A stretch of DNA of 64,000 nt from Micromonospora_J zhanjiangensis (lineage in GTDB: Bacteria; Actinomycetota; Actinomycetes; Mycobacteriales; Micromonosporaceae). This document shows, one piece after another, positions 23,531 to 31,302 of this stretch. The notes under the pieces are model-generated. The model was not told where the DNA came from. It searched no databases and saw only the letters and a list, made by a program, of their open reading frames with translations. Position numbers and translations under genes: made by a program. Positions within the stretch are counted from its first letter, which is position 1, and every line of letters starts with the position of its first letter. Where the stretch lies: NCBI RefSeq assembly GCF_042650605.1, contig NZ_JBHSBN010000001.1, positions 372,001 to 436,000 on the forward strand, read 5' to 3'.

Positions 23531-24010
23531 ATGGCGCACATTCCGGTCAACCACCCGGCACGTCCGCTCTACCGGATCATCGCCGGCCTCGTCGGGCTCT
23601 ACATCCTGGTCTTCGGGATCCTCGGCGTCTGGGCCACCTGGGGAGAGGGACTGTTCTCCCGGAACAACGTCTGGGTCCTCGGCCTGCGCACCAACCTGGC
23701 CTTTTCGCTGATCTCCGTGGTCTTCGGGATCGGCCTGCTGATCGGCGCGTCCCGCCGGGGCAACCTCGGCCACTTCATGAACCTCACCGCCGGGGTGGTG
23801 TTCATGGTGACCGGCCTGGCCATGATGACCGTCCTGCAGACCAGCGCCAACTTCCTCAACTTCTCCATGTCGACGGTCCTGGTCTCGCTGCTGTTCGGCC
23901 TGCTCTTTCTGGCCACCGGCCTGTACGACAAGGTCGGCCCGCACGACCACGCCCGGGCCGAAAACGCCTACCGGCACGGCGCCCGCCCCTCGCCGGGCCG
24001 GCACCGCTGA
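23531..24010 (+). CDS. DUF4383 membrane protein, copy 2
   Basis: A 159-residue four-helix membrane protein that starts HIPVNHPARPLYRIIAGLVG and has further conserved segments (GLYILVFGILG, LISVVFGIGLLIGASRRGN and NLTAGVVFMVTGLAMM). It is clearly related to the gene before it but has a longer, basic and histidine-containing tail. GGAGGGAGAAG precedes the ATG. The role is unknown; the duplication suggests either dosage or a hetero-oligomer. Confidence 0.87.
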   Translation: MAHIPVNHPARPLYRIIAGLVGLYILVFGILGVWATWGEGLFSRNNVWVLGLRTNLAFSLISVVFGIGLLIGASRRGNLGHFMNLTAGVVFMVTGLAMMTVLQTSANFLNFSMSTVLVSLLFGLLFLATGLYDKVGPHDHARAENAYRHGARPSPGRHR

Positions 24011-24047
24011 CCCGCTCGGCCGGCACCGCTGACCGGCTCGGCCGGGT

Positions 24048-24719
24048 TCAGCGCAGCCGGCGGGTCATCAGGGTCGGCTTGGACTCCAGATGGGACAGGC
24101 CGTTCCAGGCGAGATTGACCAGATGCGCGGCCACCGCCTCCTTGCGCGGCTTGCGCACCTCCAGCCACCACCGGCCGGTCAACGCCACCATCCCCACCAG
24201 GGCCTGGGCGTACAGTTCGGCAAGCTTCGGGTCGTACCCCCGGCTCTTGAACTCGGCGCCGAGGATGTGCTCCACCTGGTGCGCGACGTCGTTGAGCACG
24301 CTGCTGAAGTTGCCGGTGGCGGACATCACCGGCGACTCCCGCACCAGCACCCGGAACCCGCTGTTCTCCTCCTCGATGTAACCGAGCAGCGCCAGCGCGG
24401 CCTGTTCCAGCAGCTCACGGGGATGCCCCGCGGTCAGCGCCGTGGTGATCCGGTCCAGCAGGGCACGCACCTCGCGGTCCACCACGACGGCGTAGAGGCC
24501 CTCCTTGCCGCCGAAGTGCTCGTACACCACCGGCTTGGACACCTTCGCCCGGGCCGCCACCTCCTCGATGGAGGTCGCGTCGAAGCCACGCTCGGCGAAG
24601 ATCTGCCGACCGATCGAGATCAGCTGCTCGCGGCGCTGTGCCGCCGACATGCGTACCCGGGAACCGGGCTTCGCCGGGACCGGCGGCGGCCGACCGGCGC
24701 CGCCGGTGTCGTCCGGCAT
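24048..24719 (-). CDS. fasR: TetR-family regulator, FasR-like
   Basis: A 223-residue regulator. The HTH (residues ~24-72) reads RREQLISIGRQIFAERGFDATSIEEVA, then KVSKPVVYEHFGGKEGLY. The ligand domain contains ALLGYIEEENSGFRVLVRESP and LYAQALVGMVALTGRWWLE. This pattern closely resembles FasR of Mycobacterium and Corynebacterium, which controls fatty-acid synthesis and responds to long-chain acyl-CoA. The next gene on the same strand is a fatty acyl desaturase with TACG-N4-CGTA dyads in its promoter, a plausible target. The symbol is by resemblance only. The start is chosen at the ATG preceded by GGGGCGAA. Confidence 0.78.
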   Translation of the reverse strand: MPDDTGGAGRPPPVPAKPGSRVRMSAAQRREQLISIGRQIFAERGFDATSIEEVAARAKVSKPVVYEHFGGKEGLYAVVVDREVRALLDRITTALTAGHPRELLEQAALALLGYIEEENSGFRVLVRESPVMSATGNFSSVLNDVAHQVEHILGAEFKSRGYDPKLAELYAQALVGMVALTGRWWLEVRKPRKEAVAAHLVNLAWNGLSHLESKPTLMTRRLR

Positions 24720-24838
24720 TGGTTCGCCCCGCCGGTGCGCCCGGCGGACACCGTGGCTGTTCACACCATCACTGCGCTCCGTCACCCGGCCATCCTGCCA
24801 GGTGACGCCCGGCGCGGCGGTCCCGCCGACGGCGCCAC

Positions 24839-25804
24839 TCACCGTTGACTGGTCGGATCCACCAGTTTCGCCGCGATCCGCTCGGGCTTCGGCCACCGGA
24901 CGTTCGAGGCCGCGCCGGCCTTCTCCAGCAGCCAGATGACCCGGGCCGAGATGTCGATCTGCCCGCGCAGGACGCCGTGCCGGGCGCTGGTCGGGTCGGC
25001 ATGGTGCAGGTTGTGCCAGCTCTCGCCCATCGACAGGATGGCCAGCGGCCAGAAGTTGGCGGCCTTGTCGCCCTGGCGCATCTCGAACGGACGCTCGCCG
25101 TAGACGTGGCACACCGAATTGATCGCCCAGGTGACGTGGTGCAGCAGCGCGATCCGGACCAGGCCGGCCCAGAAGAACGCGCTGAGCGCGCCCTGCCAGG
25201 ACATCGTGAACAGGCCGCCCATCAGCGCCGGTCCGAGGGCGGAGACCACCACCAGCCCGGGGAAGAAGTCGTCCACCCGCCGGATGTCCCGGTCGGCGAG
25301 CAGGTCCGGGGCGAACCGTTCCCGGTTGGACAGCTCGCGGTGGAACAGCCAGCCGACGTGCGCGTGGAACAGACCTTTGGTCAGACCCCACAGGCTCTCG
25401 CCGAACCGCCACGGCGAGTGCGGGTCGCCCTCCTGGTCGGAGTACGCGTGGTGCCGCCGGTGGTCGGCCACCCACTGGATGATGCTGCCCTGCACCGCGA
25501 GTGAGCCGGCGACGGCCAGTGCCACCCGCAGCCACCGCTTGGCCTTGAACGAACCATGCGTGAAGTACCGGTGGAAGCCGACGGTGATGCCCAACCCCGA
25601 GACCAGATACCAGAAGGCGCCGATCCCGATGTCGCTCCAGTGCAACCAGCCACCCCAGGCCACCGGTACGGCGACGAGCAGGGCGACGAACGGGACGGTC
25701 ACGAACGCCCATAGGCCGATCATGATGCCCGGCGGTTGCTTGCCCTCGGTCAGTGGCTTGGGACCGCTGCGCGGACCGGGGGATTCAAGGAGTGTGGTCG
25801 ACAT
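24839..25804 (-). CDS. Acyl-CoA desaturase (delta-9 type)
   Basis: A 321-residue membrane di-iron enzyme that inserts a cis double bond into a fatty acyl chain. Its three histidine boxes are complete: HRYFTH (~77-82), HRRHHAYSD (~114) and ESWHNLHHADP (~261). Four hydrophobic segments (~25-50, 60-72, 90-108 and 185-225) fit the family. It needs an electron donor that is not encoded nearby. The promoter region carries two TACG-N4-CGTA dyads, and a FasR-like TetR gene lies just downstream, which together suggest lipid-responsive control of membrane fluidity. Confidence 0.94.
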   Translation of the reverse strand: MSTTLLESPGPRSGPKPLTEGKQPPGIMIGLWAFVTVPFVALLVAVPVAWGGWLHWSDIGIGAFWYLVSGLGITVGFHRYFTHGSFKAKRWLRVALAVAGSLAVQGSIIQWVADHRRHHAYSDQEGDPHSPWRFGESLWGLTKGLFHAHVGWLFHRELSNRERFAPDLLADRDIRRVDDFFPGLVVVSALGPALMGGLFTMSWQGALSAFFWAGLVRIALLHHVTWAINSVCHVYGERPFEMRQGDKAANFWPLAILSMGESWHNLHHADPTSARHGVLRGQIDISARVIWLLEKAGAASNVRWPKPERIAAKLVDPTSQR

Positions 25805-25841
25805 GGCACCTCACAGGGGTGGATGATCACTAACTTACGCC

Positions 25842-25868
25842 TACGTCACCGTAACTTACGGAGCCGTA
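25842..25868. promoter_or_regulatory. Two TACG-N4-CGTA dyads (candidate TetR operators) upstream of the desaturase
   Basis: TACG-TCAC-CGTA at 25842-25853 and TACG-GAGC-CGTA at 25857-25868 are perfect dyads, 15 bp apart start to start. They lie 38-64 bp upstream of the desaturase ATG. A TAACTTACG direct repeat at 25831 and 25852 overlaps them. Such tandem dyads fit cooperative binding by TetR dimers. Confidence 0.55.
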
Positions 25869-25907
25869 GATTGCAGCGGGCGAGTTTCTGGTAGTTCCCT
25901 GAACTTA

Positions 25908-25927
25908 TCGTACGGGTGTTCTAATCT
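25908..25927 (+). promoter_or_regulatory. LexA-like box overlapping a leaderless -10
   Basis: TCGTACGGGTGTTCTA resembles the actinobacterial SOS box (TCGAAC-N4-GTTCGA) with the right half nearly intact. It overlaps the -10 TAATCT, which is seven bases before the ATG at 25935. An almost identical arrangement precedes the HNH gene at 35372. Confidence 0.6.
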
Positions 25928-25934
25928 GCACGTC

Positions 25935-26774
25935 ATGACCAAGCAGATGCCGCCAGCTCGACCGTCCTCCGTCGATCCGCCGGCCCTCGGCGGAGGTGAT
26001 CCCGACTGGCCGGCCGGGGACTCGGCGCTCGTCGCCGAGGCGCGCCGGCTGCGCGTCGTCGAACGGCTCTCCGTGCGCCAGATCCAGGACCGGCTGGGTG
26101 TCGGCAAGGACCGGCTGCGCCGGATGCTGCGCGGGGTTCCCGCCCCGGACTGGACCAAACGACCCAACGCCAAGGACGATCTGCGGGCCCGGGCCGTCGA
26201 GCTGCGCGCCCAGGGGCGGTCGGTGGTCGACATCGCGGCGGTGCTGGGCGTGGCCAGGTTGACGGCGTACCAGTGGGTCCGGCACCTGCCGCTCGACCGC
26301 GACGTCGACGCGGAGCGGGCCCGCCGGCAGGCGCACTCACGGCGGATGACGGACGCGCTCTGGGGCGAGCATCGCCAGACCCGGGACGCGGCGCACGGGG
26401 CCGCCGTGACCGCGGCGGCACGGTGGGTCGGCTCGATCGACGACCGCGAGGTGATGCTGGTCGGTGCCGCGATCTATTGGTGCGAGGGCTGCAAGGCGAA
26501 GCCGTGGCGGCCCACCGACTTCCGGGTGAGCATCCATGAAACGGCCCAGGTGGAGGCGGCCACTCGGTGGTGGGCGGAACTGGTCGGGGTGGCGGCTGAG
26601 GCGTTTCAGCGGCCGAACATCAAGAAGCACGCCCTGTCCACCCGGCGACGCAATGTCGGCGACGACTACCGAGGGTGCCTGATCATTGACGTTCCCCGGT
26701 CGCGGGAGCTGTACTGGCGAATCGAGGGGATCATGAGGGGAATGGCCGGTGAGGATTCGGGGGTGGGGCGGTAG
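25935..26774 (+). CDS. Helix-turn-helix protein of a multi-copy actinobacterial family
   Basis: A 279-residue protein with two predicted HTH segments: LVAEARRLRVVERLSVRQIQ with LGVGKDRLRRML (~33-68), and LRAQGRSVVDIAAVLGVARLTAYQWV (~90-116). The C-terminal domain contains VGAAIYWCEGCKAKPW, RVSIHETAQVEAATRWW and NVGDDYRGCLIIDVPRS, known in related proteins of unknown role. Between KPWRPTD and FRVSIHE relatives seem to carry about 35-40 more residues, so this copy may be internally shortened. The leaderless start under a LexA-like box suggests induction by DNA damage. Confidence 0.65.
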   Translation: MTKQMPPARPSSVDPPALGGGDPDWPAGDSALVAEARRLRVVERLSVRQIQDRLGVGKDRLRRMLRGVPAPDWTKRPNAKDDLRARAVELRAQGRSVVDIAAVLGVARLTAYQWVRHLPLDRDVDAERARRQAHSRRMTDALWGEHRQTRDAAHGAAVTAAARWVGSIDDREVMLVGAAIYWCEGCKAKPWRPTDFRVSIHETAQVEAATRWWAELVGVAAEAFQRPNIKKHALSTRRRNVGDDYRGCLIIDVPRSRELYWRIEGIMRGMAGEDSGVGR

Positions 26775-26820
26775 GGTGTAGATGCCTCGGGCCAAAGTAC
26801 GCTTTGCCCGTTTTAGACCG

Positions 26821-26891
26821 TCCCGGGTCGTCTAATGGCAGGACGTCAGGTTTTGGTCCTGATTGTAGGGGTTCGAATCCTCTCCCGGGAG
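26821..26891 (+). tRNA. tRNA-Gln (anticodon TTG)
   Basis: The acceptor TCCCGGG pairs with CCCGGGA. The anticodon stem TCAGG/CCTGA has loop TTTTGGT, giving anticodon TTG (reads CAA, and CAG by wobble). The T arm is AGGGG-TTCGAAT-CCTCT, with discriminator G. CCA is not encoded. It lies immediately before glmU, as in other actinobacteria. Confidence 0.96.
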
Positions 26892-26965
26892 CTGGACCCG
26901 TGGCCGGCTGCTGCGTGGTTAGCATGAGGCCGCAGACTGCCCATCCCTTCGACGGGAGCTCCCTC

Positions 26966-28492
26966 GTGTCCCAGCCCCGCGCCCGTACCGTGGTCGTTCT
27001 CGCCGCCGGCGAGGGCAAGCGGATGAAGTCGGCACTGCCCAAGGTGCTCCACCCGCTGCTCGGCCGGACCCTCGTCGGGCACGTACTCGCCGCCGCCGAG
27101 CCGCTCGCCGCGGAGCAGACCGTGGTCGTGGTCGGGCACGGCGCCGACCGGGTCACCGCGCACCTGGCCGAGGTCGCCCCGAGCGCGGGCACGGTGCTGC
27201 AGGCCGAGCAGCTCGGCACCGGCCACGCCGTACGGGTGGCGTTGGAGAGTGTCCCGGAGCGCGCCGGCACGGTCGTCGTGATCAACGGCGACGTGCCGCT
27301 GCTGCGGGCCGACACGGTACGCGCGCTGGTCGAGGCGCACGAGGCGGCCGGCGCCGCCGGCACCGTGCTGGCCGCCGAGGTGGCCGACCCGACGGGCCTG
27401 GGCCGGATCGTCCGGGACGAGGCGGGCCGGCTCGAACAGATCGTCGAGGAGCGCGACGCCACCCCCGTCCAGCGCGCGGTACGGGAGATCAACGCCGGGA
27501 TCTACGCCTTCGACGCCGGCCGGTTGCGGGCCGCGCTGGGCAAGCTGTCCACCGACAACGACCAGGGCGAGGAGTACCTCACCGACGTCTTCGGCCTGCT
27601 GGTCGGTGCCGGCGAGCCGGTGGCGGTGCACGTGGCGGCGGACGCCACCGAGACGCTGGGCTGCAACGACCGGGTCGAGCTGGCGGGGCTGCGCCGGTTG
27701 CTGGCCGACCGGATCAACGACGGTTGGATGCGCTCCGGGGTGACCATCCTCGATCCGGCATCGACCTGGATCGACGTGACCGTGACCCTGGAACGGGACG
27801 CGGTGGTGGACCAGAACACCCAGCTGCAGGGCTCGACCACGGTCGGCGCGGAGGCGACCGTGGGCCCGGACGTGACGTTGGTCGACACCGTGGTCGGCGC
27901 CGGCGCGACGGTGCTGCGCGCGCATGCCGTGGGTGCCGAGATCGGTCCCGGCGCCAGCGTCGGTCCGTACGCCTACCTGCGGCCGGAGGCCACGCTGCGG
28001 GAGAAGGCCAAGGTCGGCACGTTCGTCGAGGTGAAGAAGTCGGAGATCGGCGCGGGCGCGAAGGTGCCGCACCTGTCGTACGTGGGGGACGCCACCATCG
28101 GCGCCCGGGCGAACATCGGTGCCGCGACGATCTTCGTGAACTACGACGGGGTGGCCAAGCACCACACCACCGTGGGTGAGGCCGCCTTCGTCGGCTGCGA
28201 CACCAGCCTGATCGCCCCGGTCGAGGTGGGCGCGGGCGCGTACGTCGCGGCCGGCAGCGCGATCACGCAGGACGTCCCGCCGGGAGCGCTCGGGGTCACC
28301 CGGGCACCGCAGCGGGCCATCGACAACTGGGTGTTGCGGCGTCGGGCCGGCACCCGGTCGGCCGAGGCGGCCCGGGCGGCGCTCGCGACCGGACGGCCGG
28401 AGTCCGGCGACGCTGCCGGTGCCGGCCCGACCGGCGCGGCCGGGGGTGAGTCAGCCCACCCGGACACCGGGTCCGGTGGCCGGGATTCATAG
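26966..28492 (+). CDS. glmU: Bifunctional GlmU: GlcN-1-P acetyltransferase / GlcNAc-1-P uridyltransferase
   Basis: A 508-residue enzyme making UDP-GlcNAc for peptidoglycan. The N-terminal pyrophosphorylase has VVVLAAGEGKRMKSALPKVLHPLLGRT, the GTGHAVR segment and VVINGDVPLL. The C-terminal left-handed beta-helix acetyltransferase has hexapeptide repeats from ~residue 250, including KVGTFVEVKKSEIG, HLSYVGDATIG and NIGAATIFVNYDG. A ~50-residue alanine/glycine tail is typical of actinobacteria. The GTG preceded by GGGAG is preferred over an ATG 42 bases earlier. It is followed by prs after 76 bp. Confidence 0.97.
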   Translation: MSQPRARTVVVLAAGEGKRMKSALPKVLHPLLGRTLVGHVLAAAEPLAAEQTVVVVGHGADRVTAHLAEVAPSAGTVLQAEQLGTGHAVRVALESVPERAGTVVVINGDVPLLRADTVRALVEAHEAAGAAGTVLAAEVADPTGLGRIVRDEAGRLEQIVEERDATPVQRAVREINAGIYAFDAGRLRAALGKLSTDNDQGEEYLTDVFGLLVGAGEPVAVHVAADATETLGCNDRVELAGLRRLLADRINDGWMRSGVTILDPASTWIDVTVTLERDAVVDQNTQLQGSTTVGAEATVGPDVTLVDTVVGAGATVLRAHAVGAEIGPGASVGPYAYLRPEATLREKAKVGTFVEVKKSEIGAGAKVPHLSYVGDATIGARANIGAATIFVNYDGVAKHHTTVGEAAFVGCDTSLIAPVEVGAGAYVAAGSAITQDVPPGALGVTRAPQRAIDNWVLRRRAGTRSAEAARAALATGRPESGDAAGAGPTGAAGGESAHPDTGSGGRDS

Positions 28493-28568
28493 CCGAGAGA
28501 TACTCCAGGTGAACGACCCTGGGCTGGAACGCCGGGACACCATCGAGTCAACGGGAGCGGACGAGCCG

Positions 28569-29549
28569 ATGGGCAGCATCGTCGCCGAAAATCGCAAGAG
28601 CCTCATGCTCTTCTCCGGACGGGGTTTTCCGGAGTTGGCCCAGGAGATCGGCGAGGTGCTCGGCGTCGCGCCGACCCCGTCGGACGCCTATGATTTCGCC
28701 AACGGCGAGATCTTCGTACGGTTCAAGGAGTCGGTCCGCGGTTCGGACGCCTTCGTGGTGCAGTCCATCACCCACGGGGTGAACCGGTGGGTGATGGAAA
28801 CCTTGATCATGGTCGACGCGCTGAAGCGCGGATCGGCGAAGCGGATCACGGTGGTTTTGCCGTTCTACCCGTACGCCCGGCAGGACAAGAAGCACCGTGG
28901 CCGGGAGCCGATCTCGGCCCGGCTGGTGGCCGACCTGCTGAAGACGGCGGGGGCCAACCGGATCCTCACCGTCGACCTGCACACCGCGCAGATCCAGGGT
29001 TTCTTCGACGGGCCGGTGGACCACCTGTTCGCGATGGACGTGCTGGCCGAGTACGTCGAGCGCAAGTACGCCGGCCGGCCGATGACCGTGGTGGCGCCGG
29101 ACTCGGGTCGAGTCCGGGTCGCGGAGCGGTGGACCGACCGGATGGGCGGCTGCCCGCTGGCGTTCATCCACAAGACCCGGGATCCGTTGAAGCCCAACCA
29201 GGTGGTGGCCAACCGGGTGGTCGGTGACGTCGAGGGCCGGGTCTGCCTGATCGTCGACGACATGATCGACACTGGTGGCACCATCTGCAAGGCCGCCGAG
29301 ATCCTGGACTCCTCCGGTGCCGCCGAGGTGATCGTCGCCTCGACCCACGCCCTGCTGTCGGACCCGGCCACCGAGCGGCTGAAGAACGGCCGGATCAGCG
29401 AGGTGGTGGTGACCAACACGCTGCCGCTGCCGCCGGAGAAGCAGCTCGACAAGATCACCGTACTGTCGATCGCGCCGCTGCTGGCCCGGGCCATCCGCGA
29501 GGTGTTCGACGACGGCTCGGTGACCACGTTGTTCGGTGGGCTGAGCTGA
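28569..29549 (+). CDS. prs: Ribose-phosphate pyrophosphokinase
   Basis: A 326-residue enzyme making PRPP from ribose-5-phosphate and ATP for nucleotides, histidine and tryptophan. It has KSLMLFSGRGFPELAQEIG, the catalytic flexible loop YPYARQDKKHRGREPISARL, the metal-binding VDLHTAQIQGFFD and the PRPP loop VCLIVDDMIDTGGT. The length is normal for class I. The ATG follows ACGGGAGCGG. The glmU-prs-rplY-pth order is the standard actinobacterial arrangement. Confidence 0.98.
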   Translation: MGSIVAENRKSLMLFSGRGFPELAQEIGEVLGVAPTPSDAYDFANGEIFVRFKESVRGSDAFVVQSITHGVNRWVMETLIMVDALKRGSAKRITVVLPFYPYARQDKKHRGREPISARLVADLLKTAGANRILTVDLHTAQIQGFFDGPVDHLFAMDVLAEYVERKYAGRPMTVVAPDSGRVRVAERWTDRMGGCPLAFIHKTRDPLKPNQVVANRVVGDVEGRVCLIVDDMIDTGGTICKAAEILDSSGAAEVIVASTHALLSDPATERLKNGRISEVVVTNTLPLPPEKQLDKITVLSIAPLLARAIREVFDDGSVTTLFGGLS

Positions 29550-29620
29550 CCGTGCCCGTCGTCCGGTCGGCGCGGGTGCCGCGGGGTGGGTGCCGACGGA
29601 GGGCTGCTTTCCGGCTCGGG

Positions 29621-29626
29621 TAGACT
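29621..29626 (+). promoter_or_regulatory. -10 element before the rplY leader
   Basis: TAGACT lies 15 bases before the first stem of the leader RNA, so the transcript would begin near 29633, just ahead of the folded region. Confidence 0.5.
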
Positions 29627-29640
29627 GGTCCGGTTGCCAC

Positions 29641-29752
29641 GGCGAGGGAGCCCTGCGGGACGCTGACGAAGGAGCGCCGCACGGAGGCACCGTCATCGAC
29701 GCGGTGCTCCGGGCATGCGGACGCATGGGCCCCAGCGAGCGCCTCCCTCGCC
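29641..29752 (+). ncRNA. Structured 5' leader of rplY (candidate autoregulatory RNA)
   Basis: The ~190-nt region between promoter and start can fold into a closed multi-branch structure. GGCGAGGGAG (29641-29650) pairs perfectly with CTCCCTCGCC (29743-29752). Inside it GGAGCGCCGC (29671-29680) pairs with GCGGTGCTCC (29701-29710; one G-U), and CATGC/GCATG form a small hairpin near 29714-29727. L25 binds 5S rRNA, so such a leader could mimic that site and repress translation. I do not recall a named RNA family for it; conservation and covariation have not been tested. Confidence 0.5.
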
Positions 29753-29815
29753 CGGCACCGAGACGACGTTAACGAGACGACACACCGCCGCAGCGAACGT
29801 ATCAGGAGTTTCCCC

Positions 29816-30487
29816 GTGTCCGAGGTAAAGATCAGCGCCGAGCCCCGTACCGAGTTCGGCAAGGGTGGTGCCCGTCGTACCCGCCGGGCCGGCAAGGTGC
29901 CCGCCGTGCTGTACGGCCACGGCGAGAAGCCCAAGCACATCGCGCTTCCCGCGCGGGAGTTCGCCGCCGCGATCCGGCGCGGCGGCGCCAACCAGTTGTT
30001 CACGATCGAGATCAGTGACGGCACCCAGGCGCTGGCGCTGCCCAAGGCGATCCAGCGTGACCCGATCAAGGACTCCTTCGACCACATCGACCTGCTGATC
30101 GTCCGGCGGGGCGAGAAGGTCACGGTCGACGTGCCGGTGCTGCTGACCGGCGAGGCCGCCAAGAACACGCTGATCGTGCACGAGCACGACACGCTGTCGG
30201 TGGTCGCCGACGCGACCCGGCTGCCGGAGTCGCTGGAGGTCTCCATCGAGGGTCTCGAGGCCGGTTCGCAGATCCTCGCCAAGGACGTGAAGCTGCCGTC
30301 GGGTACCGAGCTGGCGGCCGACCCGGAGTCCATCGTGGCCGCGATCACCGCGGCGCCGACCGTCGAGCAGCTCGCCGCCGAGCTGGGCGAGACCGAGGAG
30401 GCCGAGGAGGCCGCCGAGGGTGCGGAAGCCGCCGAGGGTGCCGAGGCCCCCGCCGCCGAGGAAGCTCCGGCGCAGGCCGAGGCCTGA
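29816..30487 (+). CDS. rplY: Ribosomal protein bL25, Ctc-type with C-terminal domain
   Basis: A 223-residue long-form bL25 (general stress protein Ctc), a 5S rRNA-binding protein of the large subunit. Residues 1-90 are the L25 beta-barrel (EVKISAEPRTEFGKGGARRTRRAGKVPAVLYG, HIALPAREFAAAIRRG). The beta domain of the TL5/Ctc type follows to ~185. The tail is nearly all E and A. The GTG start has AGGAG six bases upstream. A perfect terminator follows, and an unusual leader precedes it. Confidence 0.96.
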   Translation: MSEVKISAEPRTEFGKGGARRTRRAGKVPAVLYGHGEKPKHIALPAREFAAAIRRGGANQLFTIEISDGTQALALPKAIQRDPIKDSFDHIDLLIVRRGEKVTVDVPVLLTGEAAKNTLIVHEHDTLSVVADATRLPESLEVSIEGLEAGSQILAKDVKLPSGTELAADPESIVAAITAAPTVEQLAAELGETEEAEEAAEGAEAAEGAEAPAAEEAPAQAEA

Positions 30488-30501
30488 TCGATTCCGTGAC
30501 A

Positions 30502-30540
30502 TCAGGCGCCCCCGACACCTCGGGGGCGCCTGATTCTTTT
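30502..30540 (+). terminator. Strong intrinsic terminator after rplY
   Basis: TCAGGCGCCCCCGA pairs perfectly with TCGGGGGCGCCTGA around a CACC loop, then TTCTTTT. The prs/rplY unit therefore ends here and pth has its own promoter or depends on readthrough. Confidence 0.93.
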
Positions 30541-30569
30541 GGAGCCTGGTTCGGGCGAAGGAGGCGACG

Positions 30570-31160
30570 GTGACGGACGACGCTCACCCGTGGTTGGTGG
30601 TGGGGCTCGGCAACCCGGGCCGGGAGTACGCCGCGAACCGGCACAACGTCGGGTTCATGGTCGCCGACCTGCTCGCCGGGCGGATCGGGGCCCGGTCCGG
30701 CCGGCACCGTCGGGCGGTGGCCGACGTCGCCGAGGGGCGGCTGGGGTTCGGCGGGCCGAAGGTGATCCTCGCCAAGCCGTTGACGTACATGAACCTGTCC
30801 GGTGGTCCGGTGGCGGCGTTGGCGCAGTTCTACAAGGTGCCGGTCGGTCAGGTGGTCGCCGTGCACGACGAGCTGGACATCCCGTACGGGCAGGTGCGGG
30901 TGAAGTGCGGCGGCGGCGAGGGCGGTCACAACGGACTGCGGTCGATGTCGAAGTCGCTCGGTGGCAAGGACTACGTCCGGGTCCGGTTCGGCATCGGCCG
31001 GCCGCCGGGTCGGCAGGATCCGGCCGACTACGTGCTCTCCGACTTCTCCGCCGTCGAGCGCAAGGAGCTGGAGTTTCTCGTCGACCGGACGGCGGACGTG
31101 GTCGAGGCGGTGATCACCCGCGGGGTGGAATGGGCGCAGAACACGTATCACGGAGGGTGA
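30570..31160 (+). CDS. pth: Peptidyl-tRNA hydrolase
   Basis: A 196-residue enzyme that releases peptides from peptidyl-tRNA shed by ribosomes. The catalytic and substrate residues are present: GLGNPGREYAANRHNVGFM with N and H, ILAKPLTYMNLSG, VVAVHDELDIPYGQVR, and GGGEGGHNGLRSMS. The GTG start follows GGAGGCGAC. It is placed just beyond the rplY terminator, as in other actinobacteria. Confidence 0.97.
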   Translation: MTDDAHPWLVVGLGNPGREYAANRHNVGFMVADLLAGRIGARSGRHRRAVADVAEGRLGFGGPKVILAKPLTYMNLSGGPVAALAQFYKVPVGQVVAVHDELDIPYGQVRVKCGGGEGGHNGLRSMSKSLGGKDYVRVRFGIGRPPGRQDPADYVLSDFSAVERKELEFLVDRTADVVEAVITRGVEWAQNTYHGG

Positions 31161-31302
31161 CGCCGGAGGGCTCGCGCCGGACATGACCGGTAGTGTGGCG
31201 CGAGGGAGTCGCTGGTCGGGTTGCCGAGTCGTACGGTGTGAGGGAGGCGGTCGGGATGACGCGGATGGCACCGGCGGTCCTCGTACCCGGGGGTGGGTGC
31301 TG

